Source: Tautonia rosea (GTDB lineage: Bacteria; Planctomycetota; Planctomycetia; Isosphaerales; Isosphaeraceae). From it: DNA of 46,552 nt. This document shows, in pieces, positions 34,205 through 43,522 of the stretch. The stretch spans positions 1 through 46,552 of the forward strand of contig NZ_JABBYO010000027.1 in NCBI RefSeq assembly GCF_012958305.1, written 5' to 3'. Position numbers and translations under genes: made by a program. The first letter of the stretch is position 1; each line of letters begins with the position of its first letter. Under the pieces are notes generated by a model, which did no database searches, was not told the origin of the DNA, and saw only the letters and a list, made by a program, of their open reading frames with translations.

Positions 34205-34750
34205 TCAAGTAATAGGCTGCCCTCCTTCACACGTTGGCTTGGAGTCGTCTTTCTCGGAAAGGTCTCTGCGAGGCCATGCTAGATGAACATGGGTGTCATG
34301 CCCAACATTACCTGGCCCGAGGACCTCAGTTGCCCCCAAGGTTCTTCCTATTTGCATGAAAGTTTGATAATCAGGATTGTTGCTGTTAACCTGCCGTCCG
34401 TTAATCTGGTCAACGTCGAACGCCACGCCCGCGTAGTGGCGCGAGTTCGCGCTGTGGGAACCACCAGCGATCTCACTCACGCGAAACCTGTAGGTTCCGG
34501 CCAGCCCTAGCATCCCAGTGAGCATATCGACATCGAGGTCAACTGCTCCTCCCGGTGCGTTGCCGTAGTTGCTCCTCTGTGCTCGTCGTCCCTCAGCCGT
34601 GTCTACGATGTTCTTCCGAGCTGTGGCACTATCATTGACACCGCTGACATGGGAGGTAGAGAGTGTAATATTCGCATGATCTCGAATCTGCCTGGCGAGA
34701 TCCTGTGAGGTTCGATCTTGCTGTGGTTCCTGTTCGGCAATGTCCGCCAT
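34205..34750 (-). CDS. M15-type metallopeptidase (cell-wall/D-Ala-D-Ala type)
   Basis: A 181-residue protein from the ATG at 34750, which has GGAGGAG upstream. The zinc-site pattern of M15 peptidases is visible as SRHYAGVAFDVD (H105, D112) and HDTHVHLAW (H154, H156). Such enzymes cleave cell-wall peptides or act as endolysins. The N-terminal 55 residues are a helical, charged extension. No signal peptide is seen, so export would need another route. A structured RNA element with terminator lies about 225 bases upstream on the same strand. Confidence 0.75.
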   Translation of the reverse strand: MADIAEQEPQQDRTSQDLARQIRDHANITLSTSHVSGVNDSATARKNIVDTAEGRRAQRSNYGNAPGGAVDLDVDMLTGMLGLAGTYRFRVSEIAGGSHSANSRHYAGVAFDVDQINGRQVNSNNPDYQTFMQIGRTLGATEVLGPGNVGHDTHVHLAWPRRDLSEKDDSKPTCEGGQPIT

Positions 34751-34857
34751 GGCTGTACTCTCCTCCATTGCTCTTTACACCGGCAATGGTGAGTGAATCG
34801 CACCCATTCATTGGACAGTCCAGACGCCTCGGTCCGTTTTGCCTCCGTTTCCGCCGC

Positions 34858-34905
34858 TCAACCTTGTTCGTAGGCCTTAACGAGATCATTGCTGGTGATG
34901 GCCAT
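34858..34905 (-). CDS. 15-residue mini open frame with strong ribosome site
   Basis: MAITSNDLVKAYEQG then TGA, with AGGAG nine bases before the ATG. It lies between the RNA element copy 2 and the M15-type gene. It could be a leader peptide or the 5' remnant of a lost gene; no homologue recognised. Confidence 0.3.
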   Translation of the reverse strand: MAITSNDLVKAYEQG

Positions 34906-34976
34906 TCGAGTGGACTCCTAAATATATTGAACTTATGTGGACGCAAATATTTTGGCTATAAGTCCGTGCCGCGAAC

Positions 34977-35055
34977 AAAAAACCATCTATGCAGGGTGAC
35001 GCATAGACAGGGACTTCTTGACCGATCTGGGCCACCCATCGCGAGCAAACCTTCT
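34977..35055 (-). ncRNA. Structured RNA element, copy 2, with intrinsic terminator
   Basis: Minus-strand unit with loop TCGCGATGGG in a TTGC/GTGG stem (35034-35050, only wobble and C-G pairs), core TCGGTCAAGAAGTCC, terminator stem CTATGC/GCATAG (34987-35006) and a six-U tail at 34982-34977. Compared with copy 1 the terminator stem changes CATGC/GCATG to TATGC/GCATA, keeping pairing. Family not recognised. Confidence 0.6.
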
Positions 35056-35059
35056 ATAC

Positions 35060-35303
35060 GATCAAGTTCTCTTGGGAGTGCCGCCACGTCAAGTGTGTGT
35101 CATTGCTTTTTTGGCACAATTTTTGAGACTCCTCGCTGATCTCCACCTCGGATTGAGGACGCTGGTACTTGGACTTACGGCGATCAGCCGTGAATCCCCT
35201 GAGAATGGCCTGCCCGGGCTACCCGACCCATACCCCAAAGGGCAGGGTGCCGCGCTGAGCAAAGCCCCAGCCCCTAGCCGCGCGAAGCGCGCGGCCAGCG
35301 CGT
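35060..35303. other. Short non-coding stretch before an IS256-group element
   Basis: 244 bases without a supported gene. It contains a GC-rich segment ending CCAGCGCGT beside the insertion point of the neighbouring element. Confidence 0.4.
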
Positions 35304-36785
35304 GATGATGTCCCGCCGGTAGTGGGAAGTGGTGGCGGTCCGGCTGCGATTCGAGGTTATCCGGCGACCGCCTGCTGGACAAGCGATCGATCCTTTGCGG
35401 GTTCTTCCAAGGCGGCCTTCAGCATCCAGATATGCTCATAGCCAATGATCCGGCGGAAGCCCTTCGACGCCGCGTCGAACGCCGCCGCCGTCCAACGCAA
35501 CGCCATCGAGCCGCTCTGCCAGTTCCTCACCCGACGCATCCGGTCTCGGGCCGCCGAATGGCCGTTGTCGATCAGGTTCGTCGTTCCCAGGCAGCGGCGG
35601 AGCAGGCTCGGCAGACCCAGACGGTTGATTGTGAACATCTCCTCAAGCCCTTCTCGCAATGAGCCCGCCGCGTCGGGCCACTGATGCTCCAGCCACGAGG
35701 CGTACTGCTCGAGCTTCGCCATCCCCTCCTTGGCATCGAGCTTGAACGCCGCCCGGAGCGTCGCCTTGGCTTGCTCGTGCTGGTCCTTGGGCAGGTGGCC
35801 CGTCACGTTGCGGAGCTTGTGGTTGCGGCACCGCTGGACCGGCTGATCGGCGCCGAAGACGCGGTCGATCGCCGCCCGCAACGCCTTGGCCCCGTCGATG
35901 ATGAACAGCCGCCGCCGCTCGGGATCGAGGCCACGTCGCACCAAGTCCTCCAGCAGGGCCGTGGCCACCGCGGAGTTCTCGGTCGCCCCCTCCCGCAGCC
36001 CCAGGACGTGCTTGTGGCTGTCGGCGTCCACGCCCACGGCGCAGATGACGTGATACGGCCCGAGCTGGATGCCGTCGATCCAGACGGCCAGGATGTCCGG
36101 GCCCGAGAGGTCACGCTCGGCCAGTCCCTTGAGCAGCCGCTCGCCGGCCTCGATCGCCTCGCGGGAGACCTCGCTCTTGGAGACGCCGACGGTCTCGGCC
36201 ATCTCGGGCAGGACGTGCTCGTAACGCCGGGTCGAGACGCCGGCGATGAGGATCTCCAGCATCCGGTCGGCCAGCCGGCCGTCCTTGCGCATGGCCTCGT
36301 AGGCCGGGACCTCGACCTCGCCCGGCTCGCCAGACTGCGGGGCCCGCTTGCGGAGCCGCGGCTTGGTGACGCGGAGCTGCCGCTCCTTGAGGGCGACACG
36401 CCCGGCCTGGGAGCCATGGTAGACGACGTCGCGGTCGGCCCTCTTGCCCTGCTGCTTGGGGCCGGCGACACCGGCGGCGCTCATCAAGAGGACCGCCTCG
36501 ATGGTGGCCCGGCCCATGACGTCGATCAGGTCGTCGACGGCGGCCTCGGCATGCTCGATCAGGTCGAGCATCGGCAACAGGAGCTGGCCGTCCTGGGCGA
36601 GGACCTGGGCCAGCTTCCGGGGATCGAGCGGGGCCCGGCTGTCGGGCCGGTCGACGACATGGTAGCGTTGGGACATCGGTGGTGGCTCCTGTGCGAGGGT
36701 TCCGAGACACCCGATGATACGGCATCATCGAGCGCCGGAGCCGCCACCGATCTCTTCTACTTCCCACTACCGGCGGGACATCATC
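35304..36785 (-). mobile_element. IS256-group insertion sequence with perfect 27-base ends
   Basis: The left end starts GATGATGTCCCGCCGGTAGT (35304 onward) and the right end (36759-36785) is its exact complement over 27 bases. One transposase gene fills the element. The flanks CCAGCGCGT (left) and CCAGCGCCC (right) share 7 of 9 bases, a possible decayed target duplication. It inserted next to an IS66 remnant. Confidence 0.88.
35357..36676 (-). CDS. IS256-group (mutator-type) transposase
   Basis: A 439-residue transposase. Catalytic blocks are AVWIDGIQLGPYHV, RLFIIDGAKALRAA and the third block GTTNLIDNGHSAARDRM. The third block normally reads TNLIES, so the catalytic Glu is replaced by Asp-Asn here; this may reduce or abolish activity unless the true acid is elsewhere. 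The N-terminal half has the alpha-helical DNA-binding region, with ETVGVSKSEVSREAIEAGE. It belongs to a subgroup with RNWQSGSMALRWTAAAF after the third motif. Otherwise intact. Confidence 0.9.
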   Translation of the reverse strand: MSQRYHVVDRPDSRAPLDPRKLAQVLAQDGQLLLPMLDLIEHAEAAVDDLIDVMGRATIEAVLLMSAAGVAGPKQQGKRADRDVVYHGSQAGRVALKERQLRVTKPRLRKRAPQSGEPGEVEVPAYEAMRKDGRLADRMLEILIAGVSTRRYEHVLPEMAETVGVSKSEVSREAIEAGERLLKGLAERDLSGPDILAVWIDGIQLGPYHVICAVGVDADSHKHVLGLREGATENSAVATALLEDLVRRGLDPERRRLFIIDGAKALRAAIDRVFGADQPVQRCRNHKLRNVTGHLPKDQHEQAKATLRAAFKLDAKEGMAKLEQYASWLEHQWPDAAGSLREGLEEMFTINRLGLPSLLRRCLGTTNLIDNGHSAARDRMRRVRNWQSGSMALRWTAAAFDAASKGFRRIIGYEHIWMLKAALEEPAKDRSLVQQAVAG

Positions 36786-37017
36786 CCAGCGCCCAGCGCG
36801 AAGCCCCTCCTCCGAGTTGGCCCTCCGCCCCGCCTTCCTTCCGGTGCGGGTCGTGCCGGACTCCCTGGAGCCGGCCGCCGAGTCGACCTCCATCGAGATC
36901 GTGCTGCCCGCCGGGCCGACCATCCGAGTCGGACGCGGCTTCGATCCGATAACGCTCGATGCCGTGCTCGCCGTGCTGGAGGCCCGCCGATGCTGAGCTT
37001 GCCTCCTTCGGTTCGCA
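36786..37017 (+). pseudogene. IS66 remnant (tnpA end and tnpB start)
   Basis: The plus strand reads FLPVRVVPDSLEPAAESTSI, then RVGRGFDPITLDAVLAVLEARRC in two pieces with a stop, matching the end of TnpA at 43516-43914, followed by ATG at 36990 and MLSLPPSVR, the first nine residues of TnpB. The remnant ends where GTAAGCGTCAAGC begins at 37018. The rest of the element is gone; the left side is cut by the IS256-group element. Confidence 0.85.
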
Positions 37018-37057
37018 GTAAGCGTCAAGCAGACCACGTTTTCCGCTTGACACTTTC
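37018..37057. repeat. 40-base imperfect inverted repeat with IS66-type end
   Basis: GTAAGCGTCAAGC (37018-37030) and GCTTGACACTTTC (37045-37057) are imperfect complements around a 14-base centre. Length and sequence parallel the 81-120 repeat. It marks the exact point where tnpB is broken. Confidence 0.6.
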
Positions 37058-37127
37058 TGGCGGTATGACTCACTTCCGCACGAAGGACCCGCTCCGGTCA
37101 AATGGTTGTGCACATTGCCAGCGACCG

Positions 37128-39296
37128 TCAGTTCCTTACTCGAATGGTCTTGATAGTTCCACCACTGGAGACGGACCCTTGGCGCAGAATAGCTTTGTTG
37201 TTCGACTCCGAAATCTCACTCTGATCTGCTGTAAGAATCCAACCGACATAGTACGTCCCAGCAGAAACTGAGGGAATCGTGGCATCGAGATTTCCGTGCC
37301 AGTAATCTCCGTCGAATGTGTCCCAACGGAACCAGGTAATTTCGTGGTCGCTACTCGTGATATTATCGTTTGATGAAAGATAAAAAGAGATTTTCATGTT
37401 AGTCGCATCGATATTTCCTCTGTTTTCTATATGTACATTTCTAAACGTGACTTGGTCGCCGGCTCGAACAGTGTCAGAAGAAATGCTCGTCATTACCTGA
37501 TCGGAATTAGTTCCTGGATTTGGGTGCGCTTGAGACCACGTCGCCATGTCCGTGAATTCAGCGATGTCCCATGTCCCTGCTCCGATGTTGCTATTGACCC
37601 ATTCCAACATGGCACGAATGCCAAAAAAATCATCTGAGCGTGAGTACCACCAGGACAAATAGTTTGGAGTGTAGTCACCTTGATCCATTACAGCGACATA
37701 TCGATTCTCGTGGTCCAACGAGAGTGCGTGGCCGAGTTCGTGAGTTGCAATGACGCGAAAGTAAGTTTCCGTGCCCGAATAGGCTGGATTTATCAGGACG
37801 TCAGCCTCTTTGATTCGCCCATTCGTCGTTGTGTACCACTGGTAGCATATTCCTCCAGCGGGACGCGTTGTCCAGCTATCATACCCAGCGTCTTCCATTT
37901 GAGAATCCGTTAACACGCCACAGTCAAAGCGTCCATTGTCGGCGACGGGCAGACGATTGCGGATTGGGTTACTGCTTCCATCGATTTTATACTTGAGAAG
38001 GTAGTCGGGTGGTGTCACGCGACGGTTCCAATTGTTGTGGCAGTTCATTAGCCATTCCCAGTTATCGTCGTCAGGAATGTAATGGTAGTACGACTGGAAC
38101 GATGACACATAACCCGCGTACTTCCACAGAATGCGTTCCGGCAGTTGCAAATTGGCGTCGGGCTGAACGGGCTCTGGCGCGATGTCCTTGGGGCATTCTC
38201 CCGCGACGGTCGATCGCAGGTATTCAGTAAACGTGTCCAGGGACATTGCAGCTTTGTTCTTCAAATCTCCCGCCTGCACTCTTTGGTAGCCACCGGGCAA
38301 CATCCCGGCCGTGGGATTTGATGCCGGTCGCAGAGAGGTTGGTGGTGATGATGCAATGTAGTGCAGATGGTCAAATTGAGGATTCGGACGCGTGAGCAGT
38401 TTACCATCGCGAATTCCTACGATTACGCGGCCCGCTTTGTCTGCTAAAATGTTCTCCTCACTGATGACCTGAATCGCGTGCACAAGATCGTGTCGGCCGT
38501 TGAGCTTGCGTGCAAACACAAGATATCGTTGCCCGGGTCGTAGCTTGTACGAATGCGTCGAATTCATGCCTTCGTCAGCCAATTCACCACCAACATTGCG
38601 AATCGTGATGTCCTCTAACTCTGGTTGCCCTTTTATGACCTGATCGATGGTGCAAACGTAGTCGGTAACCAATATCCGTTTAGTCGGAGGTGCGTGGGTG
38701 ACACCATTGATCATCTTGACAACGGCAACAAAGTCGCATCCCCGCACTGCGAATCGATAATCCGGAGACCACCATTCTCCGAAGAGTACTTTGCCATCCG
38801 CCGCCTTATCATCAGCATGCGCGTCCGATTCATCGGACGCATCGTGTGCGGTTTGCTCGACAGGAATTTCGTTCTGTCCCCCCGCATCGTACACGATCAC
38901 CATGTCAACAGCTTCTGCAGCGTCAAACGATGTCGACTCGACAAAGGGCGTCACAACGTTTGCGGGGGTACCGGTAGGCTCAATGTGCCAGAGCCTGTAC
39001 TGCGGTGGCCATACTCGAATCGGCAGTTGTTGAAAGAAGACCTCATACCCGGCGGTTGCGTGTTCTCCTTCGGCGTAGATTGTGACACGACCAAGAGACT
39101 GACTCGCGCGGAATTCAGCTTCAGCGCACACCTTGGCAGTTACACTACCTTGGGCGTAGATTTTAGCTGCCGACGGCTTGGAGTTTGCGGCGGCTTCACT
39201 TTGAGCGTTAACATCGCAGGCTGGCACAAAGGCCGCGAAAGCAGCGAGAATTGCGGCAATTCGATTTGTCACGGCGAGTCTCCAGTTGTTGTTCAA
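37128..39296 (-). CDS. Secreted metallopeptidase (HELGH) with CARDB-like domain
   Basis: A 722-residue protein. Residues 1-32 look like a signal peptide with a lipobox-like FVPAC at 23-27. The central zinc site is HELGHALSLDHE (519-530), a metzincin pattern (HExxHxxxxxH) with H529 as third ligand. Upstream is a large N-terminal region with a cysteine pair and a linker rich in D and A (140-165). Residues about 610-710 match a CARDB/Ig-like adhesion domain (VRAGDQVTFRNVHIENRGNI, then NATNM-like strands), typical of extracellular proteases. It is probably exported and acts on proteins or surface polymers. Confidence 0.85.
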   Translation of the reverse strand: MNNNWRLAVTNRIAAILAAFAAFVPACDVNAQSEAAANSKPSAAKIYAQGSVTAKVCAEAEFRASQSLGRVTIYAEGEHATAGYEVFFQQLPIRVWPPQYRLWHIEPTGTPANVVTPFVESTSFDAAEAVDMVIVYDAGGQNEIPVEQTAHDASDESDAHADDKAADGKVLFGEWWSPDYRFAVRGCDFVAVVKMINGVTHAPPTKRILVTDYVCTIDQVIKGQPELEDITIRNVGGELADEGMNSTHSYKLRPGQRYLVFARKLNGRHDLVHAIQVISEENILADKAGRVIVGIRDGKLLTRPNPQFDHLHYIASSPPTSLRPASNPTAGMLPGGYQRVQAGDLKNKAAMSLDTFTEYLRSTVAGECPKDIAPEPVQPDANLQLPERILWKYAGYVSSFQSYYHYIPDDDNWEWLMNCHNNWNRRVTPPDYLLKYKIDGSSNPIRNRLPVADNGRFDCGVLTDSQMEDAGYDSWTTRPAGGICYQWYTTTNGRIKEADVLINPAYSGTETYFRVIATHELGHALSLDHENRYVAVMDQGDYTPNYLSWWYSRSDDFFGIRAMLEWVNSNIGAGTWDIAEFTDMATWSQAHPNPGTNSDQVMTSISSDTVRAGDQVTFRNVHIENRGNIDATNMKISFYLSSNDNITSSDHEITWFRWDTFDGDYWHGNLDATIPSVSAGTYYVGWILTADQSEISESNNKAILRQGSVSSGGTIKTIRVRN

Positions 39297-39325
39297 GTGC
39301 GAAGTGACCGTCTTGCGGACAAAAG

Positions 39326-39604
39326 CTATCGGGGATCGGAATCTATGAGGATGAAGCTAAACCTGCTCCGAGCGTTGTAGACGCAGACGACTCGATTATT
39401 ACGGCTATCCTTTCCAACCTGGATGGCTTCACCCGTCAGAGAATCGCAGTAGGGCGTTTGCTGAGTAGCGACAATGACCGCGTTGGACACATCTCTATCA
39501 AAGGTCAGTTCAATACGCCCGACGGCAACGTCACTGACGGACCAATCAGCGGTCCCGCTAATCGCATTACCGTCATCATCAACAAGCCCGTATGATGTTG
39601 CCAT
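39326..39604 (-). CDS. Small beta protein of tail-fibre/collagen-tail type
   Basis: A 92-residue protein from the ATG at 39604 (GGAAAGGGAG upstream). It has the pattern GTADWSVSDVAVGRIELTFD followed by DVSNAVIVATQQTPYC, which resembles small C-terminal domains on tail fibres and collagen-like proteins that end in VVVATQ-type strands. Two cysteines may pair. No signal peptide. It lies between the metallopeptidase and the 600-residue gene, all on the minus strand, so the three may be one transcription unit. Confidence 0.6.
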   Translation of the reverse strand: MATSYGLVDDDGNAISGTADWSVSDVAVGRIELTFDRDVSNAVIVATQQTPYCDSLTGEAIQVGKDSRNNRVVCVYNARSRFSFILIDSDPR

Positions 39605-39737
39605 TTTTCTCCCTTTCCTAATTCTGGCATCAGTGCGAAGGCTGAAAGCCGGGATATGGACGGTATTTCTACCGTCATCGGAAAAACAGCACATTACATT
39701 TGCTTGTGTTGCAATATGTCCGTGCTGCAAACGCAGA

Positions 39738-41606
39738 TTATTCTTCGACGTGAAATAACTTTGCAAGCTCTCGTTGCTCGAAAAACTCCTCTCGCTCAAG
39801 GAGCCGTAAAGTCTTAGACGCCTCCGACTGTGAAATCGCATCTGCAATTGCTTCATTGAGCAATATTGCAATGTCTCTCAGTAATTGATCGTCCTCAGCA
39901 ATCTTGCTGGGAAGTTCTTCGTTGAGCTTGTTTCGAAGCCACTCAGTAAGATCGGAGCCAAGCTGAGTAACAGCCAGATCCCTGAGCTGAAAACCTCTAA
40001 ACTCGATCTTTGGCTGCTGGTAAGTATGGGAAAACGCGAGAGAAAAACTACCGCTCCCGTCCAATCTGTTTTGTTGGAAAATGTTAGTCTCTCCATCGAA
40101 AGCGAAATAACCAACTGCATCTGTGACAACTACTTGAATTGATGGTGAGAGAATAATCCTAATTGCTCCCGGCACAATTGAACCGTTTCCTTGGTTATCT
40201 TCCGTCTTCAATCTTAATTGTAAATTTTTAATAAAGTATACTGTGTTTCCAATACTTCCAAGTTCGACGAGGGGAATCGTCGTAGAAAAGTCCTTGTTGT
40301 TTAATGCATCGGCGATCAGCTGGGGATTGATTTCGTCGTAGTGAATCAAATTGTAAGGCCGGCTTGGACCTTCCGCGTAGAGCAACTCGCAGTCCGAAAC
40401 GAGCCAGTCCCATAAGGGCGATTCAGCGTCCTGCATTAAATCTTCATCGATAAAGTCGAGGATGTTGTTGCTACGAAGAGCGAGTCCACTTTCGACTTCT
40501 CGCAATGAATTTATTTTGTCTTCCGCAATTCTCTCATATTCGGGAATTTTTTCGTTAATTTTCCCTTGAAGTTGATTCTCGATCAGGTTGTCGATGTCCT
40601 CTCTGAGGAAAGGCCATTGCGGAAGCCCCCAATACTCATCCACTTGAACTCGCGCCGAGATGTTTACCTCAACCCGATTGGGATGAACACGAATCCGTAC
40701 GGTCAAGTATACTTTCCCTGCGGCTTCGACAGTGGCGCTATATTTTTGCCCTAAACATTTGTCGTAATTTTTCTGATTGACATGTGCATGCCAGTCGATC
40801 GTCATGCTTCCCTGCCCAACGCTGTTCTGCCAGTCCACAAGGATAATTAGCGTATCGTATTGAGGGCGAATATCAGCTTTGTGATACTTGCGGTATCCGT
40901 GCTTTCGCCTCGTGCCATCAACCGGACACCTTTTCTTCCCAGGCGTTTCGTCTTTAAACACGTGGGATCCCTCAAGATGCGCACGCATCTCGTTTTTCAG
41001 CGCCTCCTCTGCTGGATATTGTCTCTCCCATCCCATTGGGACCAGAGCTTCGCGGTCTTCCTCCTCGAGTTCAACGAGAACCTCGCCTCGGACGGGCTCG
41101 TCCGGGTCAAATCCTGAGATCTCACCTTCCACAACATAGCGGCGCAAAAATCGAACTAAGTAATCGCAGCTCTGAGTATAGTTAACGCAATCTTTTATGT
41201 TTGCGTCGATTTGAAGAGAATCGGACGGTTTGTTTTCTCTCCACAACGAGATTTTTGTAGGATGGAATCGATTTTTTTCACAATTGGTTTCAGTTTGCAC
41301 TTCGATCTTTTTGATCCTGGCTCGTCTTGGAGCAAGGTATGTTGCCTTCTCAATCACGAATAGACCATTGCCATCAGCGACCTCATCGAACGGGAAATTG
41401 AACGATTGTATGGCCTGAATCTCCGTGAAGTCTTGCAGCTCTACAGTGACCGTCTTTTGAACGACGTTCGCGCAGGGTAGAGGCGGCTGACAGCCGCTCA
41501 CCCCGCACGTTATCGCCGGACCCGGGTCGAGTCCAGACCCTGCTCGCCTGGGCCGGCCTGTCAGGACGCGACCTTGCGTCGCGTGTTCGGATGGGCTGCG
41601 AACCAC
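39738..41606 (-). CDS. Large accessory protein, probably 5'-truncated by IS66
   Basis: A 622-residue frame. The first about 50 residues are arginine/proline-rich and encoded by IS66-side DNA; no ATG, GTG or TTG lies in the true gene between there and VQKTVTVELQDF, so the native start was probably lost. The next 120 residues share the domain of the WD40 protein (ARIKKIEVQTETNCEKNR, later KDCVNYTQS). The rest shows two similar halves, each ending in an amphipathic helix (DNLIENQLQGKINEKIPE and TEWLRNKLNEELPSKIAE), suggesting an internal duplication, perhaps of lipid-binding TULIP type. Function unknown. Confidence 0.6.
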   Translation of the reverse strand: MVRSPSEHATQGRVLTGRPRRAGSGLDPGPAITCGVSGCQPPLPCANVVQKTVTVELQDFTEIQAIQSFNFPFDEVADGNGLFVIEKATYLAPRRARIKKIEVQTETNCEKNRFHPTKISLWRENKPSDSLQIDANIKDCVNYTQSCDYLVRFLRRYVVEGEISGFDPDEPVRGEVLVELEEEDREALVPMGWERQYPAEEALKNEMRAHLEGSHVFKDETPGKKRCPVDGTRRKHGYRKYHKADIRPQYDTLIILVDWQNSVGQGSMTIDWHAHVNQKNYDKCLGQKYSATVEAAGKVYLTVRIRVHPNRVEVNISARVQVDEYWGLPQWPFLREDIDNLIENQLQGKINEKIPEYERIAEDKINSLREVESGLALRSNNILDFIDEDLMQDAESPLWDWLVSDCELLYAEGPSRPYNLIHYDEINPQLIADALNNKDFSTTIPLVELGSIGNTVYFIKNLQLRLKTEDNQGNGSIVPGAIRIILSPSIQVVVTDAVGYFAFDGETNIFQQNRLDGSGSFSLAFSHTYQQPKIEFRGFQLRDLAVTQLGSDLTEWLRNKLNEELPSKIAEDDQLLRDIAILLNEAIADAISQSEASKTLRLLEREEFFEQRELAKLFHVEE

Positions 41607-43092
41607 GCGTCGGGCAAGAGTTCCACCAAGCGGTCCGCCGGATGGATCGGCAGCCGCTCCATCACATCCTTGAGGTAGGCGAAGGGATCACCATCGAGCT
41701 GCTTGCAACTCCCTACGAAACTGTAGAGGATCGCCGCTGTCCGGCCACCCCGATCACTCACAACAAATAAATATTCTTCCGGCCAATCGCCTGGGCACGC
41801 AGCGTCCGCTCGGCGAGGTTGTTGTCGATGCTCAGCTCGCCGTCGCGGGTGTAGGTCTGCAAGTCCGGCCACTGGTTCCGGGCATAGGCGATCGCCTTCC
41901 CGAGCGGGCTCTTTGGCAGCACCTGCCGGGACTGCTCGTCCAACCAGGCTTCGAACGCCGCCAGCAGCGGCACCGCGTCCCGCTCACGAATCGCCTGTCG
42001 CTCGTCGGCCGGCAACGCCCGACAGCCCGTCTCGATCCGGTACAGCTGCCGGATCCGGGCCAGTGCCTCGTGGGCCAGGACCGGGGCCGTGGTCCGGCAC
42101 TCATAGAACTTGCGACGCGCGTGGGCCCAGCAGGCGACCCGGATCACGTCCGGCCCGGCACAGAGCCGGTCGTAGCCGGTGAACGCGTCAGCCTGGAGGT
42201 AGCCCCGGAAGTTCGACAGGAATCGCTCGGGGCCGTCCCGGGTGTGGCGGGGCGTGAAGTCATAGGTGCAGAACGGGTTCCGGTCGTCCCCGATGTAGAC
42301 CCAGAACCGCCCCGTCCGCGTCGCGGGCAGCGTCGGGTCCCAGACCGGCACGGTGGTGTCGTCGGTCCAGATGATCTTCGAGGACTGGACCCGCTCGATC
42401 ATCAGCTCGTAGAGGGGCGTGAGCCGCTCGGCCGCCCGGGCCATCCAGCCGCAGAGCGTGGCTCGCGAGAGGGTGACGCCATGTCGGGCCAGGATGTCCT
42501 CCTGGCGGTACAGCGGCGTATGGTCGCCGTACTTGCTGGTGATCACCTGGGCCAGCAGGCCCGCCCCGGGCAGCCCTTTGTCGATCGGCTGGGGCGGCTG
42601 GGCCGCGATCGCCACGTGCTCCTGACACGAGGAGCAGGCGTACTTGGGGCGGACGAACTGGCGGATGAACAGCGAGGCCGGGACGTAGTCGAGCTGTTCG
42701 CTCACCTCTTCGCCGAAGGGCATCCGCCGTTGGCCGCAGCCGGGACAGGCCCGTTCTTCGTCGGAGAGTTCCAGGACGACACGCTCGCGAGGGAGGTGTT
42801 CGGGGAGTCGTTGCCGACCTCGACGTCGCCACGTCCGAGTGGGCTTCTCCTCGATTGGTGGCGAAGGGTCGTCCGGCTGGGCTGATTCGTCGTCGGGCTC
42901 GTCGAAGAGTCGGAGCTGATCGGGGTCGACCCGCTCGGTACGTGGTCCGTAGAGCTGCCGCAGCAGACGCTGCATCGCGTGTTCGAGCTGCTCGACTCGA
43001 CGGTGTGCGTCTCGGAGCGACTCCGCCTGTTGACGAATCATCTCGTGGCACAACGCCAGGTCATCAGGGAGTGGAGTCGCGGCGTCGTTCAT
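41561..43092 (-). pseudogene. tnpC: IS66 transposase tnpC, frameshifted
   Basis: The frame 41758-43092 gives 444 residues with the IS66 zinc-finger-like RACPGCGQRRMPFGEEVS, the DDE blocks (KIIWTDDTTVPVW, LQADAFTGYDRL, NNLAERTLRAQAIGRKN) and stops at NIYLL. In the next frame (41561-41872) the expected continuation YLFVVSDRGGRTAAILYSFV and the family-typical ending WFAAHPNTRRKVAS follow. The break lies in an AT-rich spot at 41761-41780. One or a few base insertions probably broke it; without it the element cannot transpose. Confidence 0.85.
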
Positions 43093-43162
43093 ACAAGAAT
43101 TCTATCCACAAACATGCGTCTGGGGAGATGCCAACGCCCGAAAACGGCCTGCGTTTTCGGGA

Positions 43163-43522
43163 TCAGATCGCCTCCCGTGTATAGCGTGGCCGTCGCGTGA
43201 CGGAGCTGAGGTCGACTCCCTGCAACAGCATGAGCAGGTCCCCCGCCTTGACCGTGACGCTGGTCGTTTCGGCCTCGTTTGGACTGGGGAATCGGAAGGT
43301 CCCTTTCTCCAGCCGCCGGTACCAGATCGCGAAGCCATCCCCCGCCCAATAGAGGATCTTCAAGCGATCTCCCCTGCGATTGCGGAAGACGAAGAGATGA
43401 CCGGTGAATGGGTCCTCCTCGAGGACATCTCGGACGAGCTGACAGAGGCCGTCGAATCCCTTGCGCATGTCAGCCGCATCCTTGGCCAAGAGGATGCGAA
43501 CCGAAGGAGGCAAGCTCAGCAT
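43163..43522 (-). CDS. tnpB: IS66 accessory protein TnpB
   Basis: A 119-residue protein (MLSLPPSVRILLAKDAADMR) with the IS66 Orf2 signature MRKGFDGLCQLVRDVLEED, HLFVFRNRRGDRLKILYW and DGFAIWYRRLEKG. It overlaps tnpA by seven bases, typical of IS66 translation coupling. Intact. Required for transposition in this family; exact function is not established. Confidence 0.92.
   Translation of the reverse strand: MLSLPPSVRILLAKDAADMRKGFDGLCQLVRDVLEEDPFTGHLFVFRNRRGDRLKILYWAGDGFAIWYRRLEKGTFRFPSPNEAETTSVTVKAGDLLMLLQGVDLSSVTRRPRYTREAI

Noticed and set aside
41400-41560. Left terminal repeat of the IS66 element
   Set aside because: No GTAAGCG-type end is present; GGCGGCTGACAGCCGCTC near 41485 is a local palindrome without a partner at the right end.
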